A stretch of DNA of 64,000 bases from Bin5 sp965218625 (GCA_965218625.1 CBDCLG010000023.1:1-64000); one strand, 5' to 3'; positions 8,647 to 17,838 are shown, counted from the first letter of the stretch. Numbers and translations are program-made. The notes: a model not told the origin generated them from the sequence alone.

Positions 8647-9627
8647 ATGCAGACGTATCTGCTTCGGCGAATCGCACTGGCCCTGCCTGTGTTGCTCGGC
8701 ATCACAGTCGTCACGTTTGCCTTCACCGAACTGGCTCCGGGTGACGCGGTATCCTCCATGGTCCTGTCGCAGTTGGACGAGACCCAGGAGTTGCAGCTGG
8801 ACATGGAGGCCTTGCGGGCCAGGTACGGTCTGGACAGGCCCGCCCCAGTACGCTACGCCAGCTGGCTGCAGTCAATTCTGACGGGCAACCTGGGAAAGCG
8901 GCTCATCACGCGCGAGGACGTGTCGAACGCAATTGGCCGGCGTCTGCCGGCCACACTTCAGCTGATGGTAACTTCAGGGCTGATTGCCCTGATCGGTGGC
9001 ATTGCTCTCGGGATCTTTTCGGCAGTCAGGCAGTACTCCTGGGCCGACTACTTCTTCACCGTGTTCGTATTCACCGGTATCTCGATTCCCAATTTCTTTG
9101 CCGCGATTGTGGTCCTGTACATTTTTGCCGTAAACATGAGGTTGCTGCCGACCAGCGGCTACTCGACCGTCACCCTGACCGATGCAGGCTTTTTCACCAC
9201 CTTTTTCGACAGGCTCAAATACATGGTCCTGCCGGCAGGCGTGCTGGCGATCGAAGGCATGGCGACATACATGCGCTACACGCGTGCGAGCATGCTCGAA
9301 GTGCTGCGCACCGACTATGTTACGGTCGCGCGCAGCAAAGGATTGCGCGAGCGGATGGTGGTCTACAAACATGCCTTTCGCAACGCCATTCTTCCCGTCA
9401 TCACCATCGCCGGCCTGCAGATTCCCGGGCTGTTTGGCGGGGCGTTGATTATCGAAACGATTTTCGACTGGCCCGGGTTGGGCAGATTGTACCTGGACGG
9501 CGTCTCTGCTCGCGACTACCCACTGATCATGAGTCTGGTCCTGATGTCAGCCGTCCTCATTGTCCTTAGCAATCTCCTGGCCGATCTCGCCTACGCGGTG
9601 GCCGACCCGCGCATTCGCTACCAGTAG
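8647..9627 (+). CDS. ABC transporter permease, DppB/OppB type
   Basis: 326 residues with six predicted membrane helices. It starts with the family pattern YLLRRIALALPVLLGITVVTF. The ATPase-coupling loop is visible as TDYVTVARSKGLRERMV (about residues 220-236), and the end DPRIRYQ is typical. It pairs with the DppC-type permease 53 bp downstream. The partner ATPase is not encoded here; the D and F proteins of the second operon (21.0 and 34.1 kb) could supply it, which is inference. Confidence 0.9.
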   Translation: MQTYLLRRIALALPVLLGITVVTFAFTELAPGDAVSSMVLSQLDETQELQLDMEALRARYGLDRPAPVRYASWLQSILTGNLGKRLITREDVSNAIGRRLPATLQLMVTSGLIALIGGIALGIFSAVRQYSWADYFFTVFVFTGISIPNFFAAIVVLYIFAVNMRLLPTSGYSTVTLTDAGFFTTFFDRLKYMVLPAGVLAIEGMATYMRYTRASMLEVLRTDYVTVARSKGLRERMVVYKHAFRNAILPVITIAGLQIPGLFGGALIIETIFDWPGLGRLYLDGVSARDYPLIMSLVLMSAVLIVLSNLLADLAYAVADPRIRYQ

Positions 9628-9680
9628 GAAGACGGGGCTGCTGGAAAATCACAAAGGGCAGTTGCCCCGAGGAGAGGAGC

Positions 9681-10598
9681 ATGGCAGTCGAGTCCATTGA
9701 AAGTCCCGGCTCCGAAAGAGTACACAATGCGGCGGCCGCGGCGCTACCGGAGCGCCGTTTCCAGACCGTGCGCCGATTTGTCAGGCACAGGTTGGCCTTG
9801 GCGGGGGCAATCTACATTGTGATCGTAGTTCTTATGTCCTTTCCGCTTGCACCTGTAGTGGCCCCTTTGTCCCCTATTCGCGGCAATCTTAAAGAGGTGG
9901 GTGTGCCGCCGGGCCGGGGCCACCTTCTGGGTACCGATCTGAACGGCAGGGACCTCTGGAGCCGCATCGTGTACGGCGGGCGCATTTCGATGTCGGTCGG
10001 TCTGGTGGCGGTGGCGATCTATCTGAGCATCGGTACTGTGCTCGGCTGTCTGGCCGGCTATTACGGCGGCAAGGTCGACATGATCATCATGCGCCTTACC
10101 GACATTGTGATGTCATTTCCTACGCTCATAATCCTTATCAGTGTGGTCGCGATCGTGGGCCCAGGTCTGCAGAATACGATGCTGGCCATTGGGTTGATCA
10201 ACTGGACCAGCATAGCGCGTTTGGTGCGCGGGCAGATTCTGGCCATTCGCGAGATGGACTTTATCACGGCCGCAGAGTCGATTGGCGTTGCAAAGAGGCG
10301 CATCATAATCAGGCATGTCGGGCCCAATATTGTGGCGCCGCTCGTGGTCGCGGCCAGCTTCGGCGTCGCGGGCGCGATACTCACCGAGGCCGGCCTCAGC
10401 TTCCTTGGTCTGGGCGTCCAGGCGCCAACACCGAGCTGGGGCACGATGATCAATGAAGCCAAATCGATCCACATCATCCAGCAGATGATCTGGCTCTGGA
10501 TTCCGCCGGGCATGATGATTACGACCTGCGTGCTGTCGATCAACTTTATCGGCGACGGGCTGCGCGACGCACTCGACCCGCGTATGCTGGTGCGCTGA
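9681..10598 (+). CDS. ABC transporter permease, DppC/OppC type
   Basis: 305 residues. Short N-terminal tail, one helix, then the LLGTDLNGRDLWSRIVYGGRIS motif region (about 87-108) that is diagnostic of OppC-type subunits, and the coupling loop ITAAESIGVAKRRII. AGGAGAGGAG lies before the ATG. It forms the heterodimeric channel with the preceding permease. Confidence 0.9.
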   Translation: MAVESIESPGSERVHNAAAAALPERRFQTVRRFVRHRLALAGAIYIVIVVLMSFPLAPVVAPLSPIRGNLKEVGVPPGRGHLLGTDLNGRDLWSRIVYGGRISMSVGLVAVAIYLSIGTVLGCLAGYYGGKVDMIIMRLTDIVMSFPTLIILISVVAIVGPGLQNTMLAIGLINWTSIARLVRGQILAIREMDFITAAESIGVAKRRIIIRHVGPNIVAPLVVAASFGVAGAILTEAGLSFLGLGVQAPTPSWGTMINEAKSIHIIQQMIWLWIPPGMMITTCVLSINFIGDGLRDALDPRMLVR

Positions 10599-10657
10599 CG
10601 GACCGAAAGGGCTGGAGGCTGCGGCTGCGGCCCCCAGAAAACAGGGACGGAAAGATC

Positions 10658-11494
10658 ATGATTACACCACAGCAGAAAGCGCGTTTCGACATTTTTGGAT
10701 TCGTTCACCTGCGGGGGCAGTTCTCGGCCGAAGAGATGGCGGCCCTGTCGGTGGAAGCGGACAGGCTGTTCTGGGAGCAACGGGAAGGCGGCGCTCCGAC
10801 AGGCAAGAATCAGGGCATCTTCGACATCGTGGAGAAGAGCGATCTGATAACGGGCATGCTGGTGGATGACCGTATCTGGGCGACGGTAGAGTCCCTGCTG
10901 GGGCCGGGATTCATCTGGAACGGATCGGGCGGCAGCCTGAACAACGAGGGCGTGAACGACAAGGGTATACACCATTGGCATACGGACAGACCGCGCGAGC
11001 CCCATGCCAACACCTACAGCTTCCATCTCTACCTGGAAAAGCTGCGGGCCGACACCGGTGCGCTGCGCCTCATACCCGGCTCACACAAACCTCCTCTCTA
11101 CGATGAGCTGCTCCCACTCAACGAGCAGACCGGTGACACCTCCACGAAGTTCCTCGAGCTTGACCCCACCGAGATGCCCGGCGTCGTCATCGATTCCGAC
11201 CCCGGCGACATCGTTTTCTTCAGTCAGAAGATCTACCACGGCGTTTATGGAATGCAGCCGGGCCGCCGCTTTCTCAAGCTGCGGTTTGCGGGCAAGCTTG
11301 AGACCGACGAGCAGATCGCCTCCTTTATGCGCTACAACAGGCGCGGCCACGTTTACGAGCCGGAAGAGGTGTTCGCCAAGAGCGACCACCCGCGCATCCG
11401 CGCCATGGTGGATCCCCTGATCGAGCTGACGGCGCGCACAGAGGCCAAGCGGGAGCGCTTCGACGCCCTGGGCGCGAGCGAAGACAGGTATTGA
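10658..11494 (+). CDS. phytanoyl-CoA dioxygenase (PhyH) family protein
   Basis: 278 residues. PhyH-family enzymes are Fe(II)/2-oxoglutarate-dependent hydroxylases. The metal triad is visible: HTD (His108, Asp110) in HHWHTDRP and the distal His194 in KIYHGVYG, with the 2-oxoglutarate-binding Arg in GRRFLKLRF about ten residues on. GALRLIPGSH is the usual core strand. It lies 59 bp after the permease gene, so it is likely co-transcribed and acts on the imported compound. The substrate is unknown. Confidence 0.85.
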   Translation: MITPQQKARFDIFGFVHLRGQFSAEEMAALSVEADRLFWEQREGGAPTGKNQGIFDIVEKSDLITGMLVDDRIWATVESLLGPGFIWNGSGGSLNNEGVNDKGIHHWHTDRPREPHANTYSFHLYLEKLRADTGALRLIPGSHKPPLYDELLPLNEQTGDTSTKFLELDPTEMPGVVIDSDPGDIVFFSQKIYHGVYGMQPGRRFLKLRFAGKLETDEQIASFMRYNRRGHVYEPEEVFAKSDHPRIRAMVDPLIELTARTEAKRERFDALGASEDRY

Positions 11495-11759
11495 GCCTGC
11501 CTTCGGACAGCCATGCGGGCGTGTTCTGCCGCGTTGCCCGGTTCGATGCCTGCACGGAGGTCGGATTCGTGGCTTTCTCAGCCCAAATGCTTCTGGTATG
11601 CTGGAAACCAGCTGTAAATTCAGTCTTGCCGGGCGCAGCAGGGTGAACAGGCCCCGAATGGCGCAGCGCCCGGTGATGAGGGCCTGTTTCCCCTGGGCGC
11701 TGAGTTTACAGGAAACCCTGGAAGTTCCTCCACAGCAATTTCCACCTGGAGAAAGCGCG

Positions 11760-12968
11760 ATGACAGTGACAGTGCGTTCGACCATCGGCGAAGAGCAGAA
11801 GGCCGGCTACGAAGAGGACGGCTACCTGGTCATTCGCAATCTTCTCTCCCCTGACGAAATCGGGGCTTGGCGAAGTGTCGTTCAGGTCCAGGCGCGGATC
11901 AACGCCTACCCGCCCACGCTGAAATACCCTGAGCCGGCGAAATACACGGTCAGCGGCAACAAGCTGGCTGAGCCGGGGATGGCCCAGATGGCGGAACACG
12001 CGGGCATGATCGACGCTGTCGAAGGCCTGCTGGGTCAACCGGCCCATCTTGCCGCCTTCGTCGCCTATGTGCGCACACCTGGCAATATCGGAGGTCCCGC
12101 GCACTGCGACTACAAGCGCTGGCGCCCGGTCGGCTCCTCGATGAACTGGATGTTCGCCATCATTCCGCTCACGGATTTCGACGTTGAGTTCGGCCAGTTC
12201 CTGGTCTCTCCCGGCTCGCACAGGCTGACGCAGGTTGTCGACGACGGCGCGCGCGTTCTGGACCTTAACGGTCCCGACCCGGAGCAACTGGCCCCCTTCA
12301 TCGATCCTGAGCTGAGAGCCGGCGACCTGCTGCTGGTGAATCAGCATACCTGGCACCTGGCGCCAACCGGCACGGCGCAGGAAGACCGTTGCGGCATCTT
12401 CCATAAGTTTTGCGCATCCAACGCACCGCCCGCGGCGGGCTACTATCCATACAACCCCGCCGCGCTGAACGCGCTCAGTAACGCCGGCAAACGATTGATT
12501 CCGGTCTGCTTCGACAAGCCGATCACCACGACGCGCCTTCTCATCGAGAGTCCGTCCGACCGAGGACCTCGATTTCTGCTGCTGAGCGACGGTGACAACA
12601 GTTGTTGGGATCTGCCCGGCGGCGAGGGATGGGAAGAGGAGGGAACCGGCGGCTGGGACGTGGGCGCGCGCATCGCTTCCCTGCAGGCGCTGACGAAAGA
12701 GCAGCTCGGCGTGGACATTCCGTGGATGACCTACGTCGAAGACTTCGAAATGGAGGACGGCATCTGCCGGGTCTATGCCGTACTGGACGAAGGGCCGATC
12801 CTGGAGGCAACCGACAGCGCTCCCAATCAATGGGCAACGCAAAACGAGCTGAAACGGATTCTCGGCGAAAGCCACTATATCTGCCGCGCGATCGAGACCT
12901 GGCAGAAGAAGGACCTCGTCCGCGGCAAGGGCAAGGCGCACCACCAGAGCGACCGGCAGTTCGAATAG
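11760..12968 (+). CDS. PhyH-type dioxygenase fused to a C-terminal Nudix-like domain
   Basis: 402 residues from the ATG at 11760 (GGAGAAAG upstream; the frame is open further back but without protein character). Residues ~12-225 are a PhyH domain with HCD (His115, Asp117), LVSPGSH, distal His199 in NQHTWHLAP and Arg210. Residues ~255-390 look like a Nudix fold: TTTRLLIESP, WDLPGGEGWEEEG and LQALTKEQLGV, the last two resembling a diverged GX5EX7REUXEEXGU box with poor catalytic glutamates. The pairing of an oxygenase with a Nudix-like module in one chain is unusual. Confidence 0.75.
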   Translation: MTVTVRSTIGEEQKAGYEEDGYLVIRNLLSPDEIGAWRSVVQVQARINAYPPTLKYPEPAKYTVSGNKLAEPGMAQMAEHAGMIDAVEGLLGQPAHLAAFVAYVRTPGNIGGPAHCDYKRWRPVGSSMNWMFAIIPLTDFDVEFGQFLVSPGSHRLTQVVDDGARVLDLNGPDPEQLAPFIDPELRAGDLLLVNQHTWHLAPTGTAQEDRCGIFHKFCASNAPPAAGYYPYNPAALNALSNAGKRLIPVCFDKPITTTRLLIESPSDRGPRFLLLSDGDNSCWDLPGGEGWEEEGTGGWDVGARIASLQALTKEQLGVDIPWMTYVEDFEMEDGICRVYAVLDEGPILEATDSAPNQWATQNELKRILGESHYICRAIETWQKKDLVRGKGKAHHQSDRQFE

Positions 12969-13073
12969 TTCTCATCCGCCGCCTTGGTTCGGCGATAAGC
13001 GGGGCGGTGTGCAATGAAAGGAGGAAGGCGGCCCGCCCACCTGGCATTCGGCGGGGTTTGCCGCAGAACACCC

Positions 13074-14117
13074 ATGAAGTTGGCCATGTCTGCAGGCTCT
13101 GGCGACGAGTCTCTCACGCTCGCGCGGCAGTTGGGCGCCACGCACGTCGACGCGGGAAGACAGCTCATTCACCCTTCGAACAGAGGCTACTACGAGTTTC
13201 AGGACATCCTCCTTCTAAAACAGAAAATCGAGGACGCCGGCCTGAAGTGGGCCGTTCTTGGCGGCGTCCCGCAGGACTGGTGCCACAAGATAAAGCTTGG
13301 ACTTCCCGGCAGGGACGAGCAGATAGAAAACTGGTGCAGGTCACTGAGAAACATGGGCGCCGCCGGCGTTCCGGTCCTGGGCTACTTTTTCTCGCTCCGC
13401 TGCCGCGACGGCAACTACGGCTTGCGAACATCCAAGACGACGCGCGGTCGCGGCGGCGCGATTGTGCCGAGCTTCGACTATGACCTGGTACAGGGCGCGA
13501 GGCAGGACTACTGGGACCCTCCGGTCAGCGAAGAGCAGGAGGTGACCGACGAGCAGATGTGGGACAACCTCGCCTACTTCCTCAAGGCAGTCATCCCTGT
13601 CGCCGAGGAGGCGGGCGTGACAATGGCGCTTCACCCTGACGATCCGCCGATCTCGCCAATCGCCGGCGCCGCCCGCATCATGCGGAGCCACGAGGCGCTG
13701 AAGCGCGTCATCGAAATCGTGCCCAGCGACAATAACGGCCTATGGTTCTGCCAGGGCACCATTTCGGAGATGCCCGGCAATGTGCTCGACGCGATCAGAT
13801 ACTTCGGCAGCAGGGACAAGATCTTCTACGTGCATTTCCGCAACGTAACCGGCACAGTCCCCTCCTTCTCCGAAACTTTCCTGGACGAAGGCCATGTCAA
13901 TGCGCTGGAAGCCATGCTGACGTACAAAGAGGTCGGTTACGAAGGCGCGCTGATGTACGACCACGTGCCTGGTCTGGCCGTTGACGGCGAGAACAACCAT
14001 ACTTCCGTGGCCTTCGCCGTCGGGCACATGAGAGCGCTGCTCGACGCCGTCAACGGGGAGTCCGGGAAGCTTCTCCTGCGCCACCGCGCGTTGGTCGAAG
14101 ACCGATCGGGTAGCTGA
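13074..14117 (+). CDS. mannonate dehydratase-like TIM-barrel protein (UxuA family), copy 1
   Basis: 347 residues from the ATG at 13074 (an ATG at 13014 would add 20 residues of non-conserved sequence). UxuA dehydrates D-mannonate to 2-keto-3-deoxygluconate. Seen: GGVPQDWCHKIKLGLPGRD, the strongly conserved ALHPDDPP metal/substrate loop, LWFCQGTISEM and YVHFRNVTGT. It is shorter than enterobacterial UxuA (about 394 residues) but like the homologue at 42.4 kb. It lies between PhyH-type genes in the transporter operon, so a role in oxidative catabolism of a sugar acid or related cyclic compound is possible. Confidence 0.8.
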   Translation: MKLAMSAGSGDESLTLARQLGATHVDAGRQLIHPSNRGYYEFQDILLLKQKIEDAGLKWAVLGGVPQDWCHKIKLGLPGRDEQIENWCRSLRNMGAAGVPVLGYFFSLRCRDGNYGLRTSKTTRGRGGAIVPSFDYDLVQGARQDYWDPPVSEEQEVTDEQMWDNLAYFLKAVIPVAEEAGVTMALHPDDPPISPIAGAARIMRSHEALKRVIEIVPSDNNGLWFCQGTISEMPGNVLDAIRYFGSRDKIFYVHFRNVTGTVPSFSETFLDEGHVNALEAMLTYKEVGYEGALMYDHVPGLAVDGENNHTSVAFAVGHMRALLDAVNGESGKLLLRHRALVEDRSGS

Positions 14118-14144
14118 ACAGCAGCGCAGCAGAGGAAAACAGGC

Positions 14145-14952
14145 ATGCTATCAGAGCTTGATATCGGTAGATTTCGCGCCTTCGGCTATGTCGTCCTGAG
14201 GAGCTGCCTCAGCCGGCGCGAAGTCGCCCGCCTGCAGGAGGCGCACGATCGCGTCATGGCCGCGGCCCCGATCAACAACTATTTCGGCGGCGGGGCCGGC
14301 ACGAGAACGCTCGCGCCCTTTGTCGAGGCCGACGACGCCTTCGGCGAACTCATCGAGCACCCCGGCGTCATGGAGGCGATGCGCGACATCTGGGGCACCG
14401 AGTGCCTCTACAACGCCGGCAGCGATATGTGGTCCAATCTGGATGACACGCCATGGCACTCCGACGGTGACCCCGGGCGAGAAGGGGCTGACACTGAAGA
14501 CCGCTTTCTATCTCGATGAACAGGACGAGAACCAGGGTGCCCTGAATGTGATCCCGGGCAGCCATCATCCTGAATTCTGTGCGGCCGTCTTCCGTGGGTG
14601 CGGATACTGGGATGAGCGGCGCCCGCGCCTGCGGCTCGATCCCCATGACATTCCCGGCGCCGTTTCCCTGCAGACGATCCCGGGAGACGTCGTACTGTGG
14701 GACAACCGCCTTTGGCACTCCGCCTTCAGGCGCAGCGACGGCCGGCCGCGCCGCACGATGTTCATTGGCTACACACCCGATCCGCTCGACGATCTGCTCG
14801 AAATCTCCGCATTGCGTGCGACTGTCGGCGCACATTTGCAGGGGGACTACCCGCTTGTCTACAGCCGAGCGATGATGCGGAAAGGCGGCCAGGCGCGAGA
14901 GAAGATGGCGGCGAGACTGGAGTCACTGGGTGTGGACAACGTGAGGGAATGA
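14145..14952 (+). pseudogene. PhyH-type dioxygenase, frameshifted
   Basis: A third PhyH-family gene in the operon, split into two frames. The first 108 residues (14145-14468) carry the HSD metal motif (His105, Asp107) in TPWHSDGD. The protein then continues one base later as PGEKGLTLKTAFYLDEQDEN, NVIPGSHHPEF, distal His in NRLWHSAFR and the Arg-rich GRPRRTMF, ending at 14952. Removing one C from the CCCC run at 14471-14474 restores a single ~268-residue reading frame with every motif intact. Either a very recent mutation or a sequence error; no other decay is visible. Confidence 0.75.
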
Positions 14953-15055
14953 ACCGTTGCCTGCAAACCCGGTTCAATGGATGCAAAAGGCGCCAAGCCC
15001 AGACGGCGCGCTCGTGGACGCACCCTCGCTTCACAAGCGAATGCCGAGGGAGCGG

Positions 15056-15826
15056 CTAACGGTGTGAGACCGGTACAAGCCCGGGCGAGCAGGGGAAGCA
15101 GACAACCGTCTCGATTTCCTGCGACGCCGCCAGCGCGCCGGCGTAACTGGCAGGCAGAGGAAGGGGGTAAACACGCCAGCGACTGGGGCCCTCATCGAGA
15201 TCATTGCCCGGCGGTCGGCGAGCAGGCGCGGCCAGCGACGGGGCCAGAGCTTCGGACAACAGCTGGAGGCCGCTGCCCTCGGCTTTGGCGGCGGCCTCTC
15301 TGCGCGCCCACGCCGAAAGAAAGGCTTCCGTTTCGCGCAACGCATAACACGCCTCGCTGCGATCCGAGGGCTCTTCGGCGGAGCCGGCCGCGTTAACCGC
15401 TTCGGCTTTGGACAGGGGCCGAATTCGCTCAACGTCAACCCCGATCGGGTGACCGGCGACGACCGACAGAACGGCCAGTTCATACGAGTCGGAATAATTG
15501 AAGGCGAGCGAATTCAGTGGAAAACCATCCAATTCGGGCTTTCCCTGCCGCCCGTATCGGAACCGAATTTCGTGGGGCGGCAATTCCAGATAGCTGCCCA
15601 GGATGCGCCGCACCATCCCCCGGCCGGAAACGAACTGGTTGGCATGGTGGTGGGAGGCAGTGCGGCGGACGCGCCGCCACTCGTCCTCGGACAGTGTCGC
15701 CTCAAGTTCTGAAAGGGTCTGCGCCTCCGCCGGCAGAAGCCACGACCACAGGTGCACGGCGCCTTCGGCTGGAAATCGGGCGCTTCCTGCACCCGGTACC
15801 ACACCCGTCCTGACAGTTACCTTCAT
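15056..15826 (-). CDS. 4'-phosphopantetheinyl transferase, Sfp type
   Basis: 256 residues from the ATG at 15826. It transfers the phosphopantetheine arm of CoA to a Ser of carrier proteins. Motifs: GVDVERI (Mg-binding Asp/Glu) and AWARREAAAKAEGSGL, the WxxKEAxxK signature with Arg replacing the first Lys. KPELDGFPLNSLAFNYSDS is the substrate-cleft region. The ATG overlaps the stop (TGA) of a small upstream frame, which supports this start; a GTG at 15880 would add 18 residues. No NRPS/PKS genes are nearby, so it may be the general enzyme for the organism. Confidence 0.85.
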   Translation of the reverse strand: MKVTVRTGVVPGAGSARFPAEGAVHLWSWLLPAEAQTLSELEATLSEDEWRRVRRTASHHHANQFVSGRGMVRRILGSYLELPPHEIRFRYGRQGKPELDGFPLNSLAFNYSDSYELAVLSVVAGHPIGVDVERIRPLSKAEAVNAAGSAEEPSDRSEACYALRETEAFLSAWARREAAAKAEGSGLQLLSEALAPSLAAPARRPPGNDLDEGPSRWRVYPLPLPASYAGALAASQEIETVVCFPCSPGLVPVSHR

Positions 15827-16019
15827 GCGACCGCCCTGCGTCCTATCCACATGGGCCCTCCGTACCTGAACTGCCACCACAAAGCCCGCCCCGCGATGCA
15901 GGTCATCAACAGGACCGAGGCGGGCAGCCGTCTTCCACGATCATGCAGGGTCCGTGCAAACGCGGCGGTGACCAGGACGAGAACCAGCCAAAAATGGCGA
16001 GGAATGCCGAATAGGTCAT
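15823..16019 (-). pseudogene. possible small membrane protein, broken frame
   Basis: On the minus strand a hydrophobic reading frame (WLVLVLVTAAFARTLHDRG.. to ..GGPMWIGRRAVA) ends at a TGA overlapping the transferase ATG (ATGA). It has no ATG/GTG/TTG at a sensible place. The only nearby start, ATG at 16019 (MTYSAFLAIF), is in another frame, one base out. It could be a short membrane protein with a single missing base, between the CarH-like gene and the transferase. MTYxAFL starts are seen in lycopene-cyclase-domain proteins, but that resemblance is too short to rely on. Confidence 0.3.
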
Positions 16020-16074
16020 GCCGGGCCCTCGGAGAAGATCACCAGGAACGACTCGCGGGCTGTTGCCAACAGTG

Positions 16075-17475
16075 TCAGGCGCCTTGCGCGGGGCCGAATT
16101 CGCCGGTCACGATGCGCTCGTTCTCCGAACGTACCCGGTCCAGGAAAAGATCCAGCATCTCCGCGATGGGGTTTCCCAATCGACCCTGAATCGAGACAAC
16201 GGCCGACCGATAGGCGGTGAGAAATCTTTCCAGCATGTAAACCGGAATATTTCGGTGATGGAGAAGGGCGCACAGCCAGTCGGCGTCTATCGAGAGCAGC
16301 GACAGGTCACCGAATCGCAACGCGGCAATGATGTTCCTGGAAAGGAACGAGTCCACCTGGGCCAGCGTTTCCTGTGTCTCATTCGTGGAAATAAGGCCCG
16401 TCCAGACCTGGGCCAATATCAGGGGACGTTTGGAAGAATAGTCTGAGAGGGCGCCTTCGTACGGCGCTGAAGGCGGGGTCCGCTCGACCGGCGGGGGCGG
16501 GCCTGCCAGCAGGCGCTCAACAGCGCTCCCCGCCTCCAGCAGATCGGTCCCAAGAAAGTGGCCGGGTATGCCGGCCCGAACGGATTCCGACGCATTGAAG
16601 ACCCTTCCGCCGAAGGCGACCGGCACATCCTGCCTGAGAACTACCTCGCTCATCTCAAGCAATTTTCCTGCCGATTGAAGTTGCTGCGCCGACAGAATGA
16701 CGAGGTCGGGACGAGTCTTCTGGACCGTTTTCTCCATTTCATTCAGCGGGACGTTGCCCCCCAGATTGACGGTACTGATACCTCTGCGTCTCAAGAAGAG
16801 TTGCAGGACCGCCAGCCCAAACGTATGATGCTCTTCAGGTGGGCAGGCCAGGAGCAGCTGGCCCGGCCGGCGGCCAAGCGGGGATGCGCCGAGCAGGATC
16901 TCGATCCGCTGCATGGCGAGCCCGGTGGCATAGTGCACCTGTTGCACGGCGGCATTGCAGGTGTGCCACTCTTCTCCCAGCTGGCGCAGGGCCCGACAGA
17001 GCAGTTCTAGACAGACCGTCTCCACCGAAAATCGCGCAAATGCCTGGCTCAGCGCTTCAATCGCAGCGTTTTCGTCGTAGGCAAGACACGCAGCCAGCCA
17101 ATCTGAACGCGCGGCGCCGACCTGAAGGTCACCTTCCGCAGAGCGCACTCCGTCCGCCAGCGACTCTTTTGATGCCCCTCCACCCGATCGAAGCGGCCCT
17201 GAAGCCTCGCCCGGCTCCAGGAATGGATCACGACCGGCGCTCGCGAGGGAACGCCAGCGCGCCGCCGCCCGGCTGATGCTGAGTCCCTCCAGCTTGCGCC
17301 GATTGAGCCAGTGCAGCGCGTCAATGTCTCGTCGCGAATAGACGCGATGCCCTCCGGCGGTGCGGGCAGGACGGGGAATGCCGTACCGCCGCTCCCAGGC
17401 GCGCAACGTCTCCGCCTTGATGCCCGTCTCTTTCACAACCGCCTTGAGATTGAATGTGGGACTTTCCGCGCCCAT
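16075..17475 (-). CDS. MerR-family regulator with cobalamin-binding domain, CarH/LitR-like
   Basis: 466 residues. Residues ~7-76 are a MerR winged helix (KAVVKETGIKAETLRAWERR, GHRVYSRRDID). Residues ~150-330 resemble the helical cap plus Rossmann B12-binding domains of CarH, where adenosylcobalamin holds a DNA-bound tetramer that light breaks up. The cap Trp170 is present, but the W-x9-E-H motif reads W..V-H (Val180, His181). The lower axial ligand EEHH (His217) and LFLRRRGISTVNLGGN are present. A ~130-residue C-terminal extension is additional. Expected role: dark repression of carotenoid genes; a phytoene synthase gene lies 2 kb away on the other strand. Confidence 0.8.
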   Translation of the reverse strand: MGAESPTFNLKAVVKETGIKAETLRAWERRYGIPRPARTAGGHRVYSRRDIDALHWLNRRKLEGLSISRAAARWRSLASAGRDPFLEPGEASGPLRSGGGASKESLADGVRSAEGDLQVGAARSDWLAACLAYDENAAIEALSQAFARFSVETVCLELLCRALRQLGEEWHTCNAAVQQVHYATGLAMQRIEILLGASPLGRRPGQLLLACPPEEHHTFGLAVLQLFLRRRGISTVNLGGNVPLNEMEKTVQKTRPDLVILSAQQLQSAGKLLEMSEVVLRQDVPVAFGGRVFNASESVRAGIPGHFLGTDLLEAGSAVERLLAGPPPPVERTPPSAPYEGALSDYSSKRPLILAQVWTGLISTNETQETLAQVDSFLSRNIIAALRFGDLSLLSIDADWLCALLHHRNIPVYMLERFLTAYRSAVVSIQGRLGNPIAEMLDLFLDRVRSENERIVTGEFGPAQGA

Positions 17476-17506
17476 AGAGCCTCTTTTGCGCCCATTCTCA
17501 CAAAAA

Positions 17507-17522
17507 GGTGATCAGTCTCACC
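17507..17522. promoter_or_regulatory. palindrome GGTGATCAGTCTCACC, candidate operator
   Basis: A 5+5 bp inverted repeat (GGTGA/TCACC, 6-bp centre) just downstream of the -10 of the CarH-like gene, covering the expected start of transcription. The position suits autoregulation. The binding protein is inferred only. Confidence 0.4.
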
Positions 17523-17524
17523 GA

Positions 17525-17554
17525 ATTATACCGGATTTGTTAAGCTCTTGTCCA
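17525..17554 (-). promoter_or_regulatory. sigma-70-type promoter of the CarH-like gene
   Basis: On the minus strand: TGGACA (17549-17554), 18-bp spacer, TATAAT (17525-17530), about 50 bp before the ATG. It is 18 bp from the left end of MITE copy 3. Confidence 0.7.
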
Positions 17555-17572
17555 GTATTCTGCACAGAACGC

Positions 17573-17838
17573 CAGGGCAATCGCATCTAAGTCTGGACGC
17601 CGAAATGTCCCACGAAGGGCGCCCACAAGGGGCGCCTCTACCGATTGTCATTCGTTTTCGGGCCAAGAAACAGGGCAATCGCATCTAGATGTGGACGCCG
17701 AAATGTTCCACAAAGGGCGCCCACAAGGGGCGCCCCTACCGATTGTCATTCGTTTTCGGGCCAAGAAACAGGGCAATCGCATCTAGATGTGGACGCCGAA
17801 ATGTTCCACGAAGGGCGCCCACTAGGGGTGCCCCTACA
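17573..17838 (+). repeat. 98-bp tandem repeat inside MITE copy 3
   Basis: Units begin at 17573, 17671 and 17769. The first two are complete 98-bp units. The third matches for about 70 bp and then passes into the common right half of the element. Each unit contains a terminal-repeat copy and one GGGCGCCCACAAGGGGCGCCC core. Confidence 0.85.

Noticed and set aside
17573..17838. Regular 98-bp repeats as a possible CRISPR array
   Set aside because: The whole unit repeats with no unique spacers, there are only three units, and they lie inside a MITE-like element. No cas genes are present.
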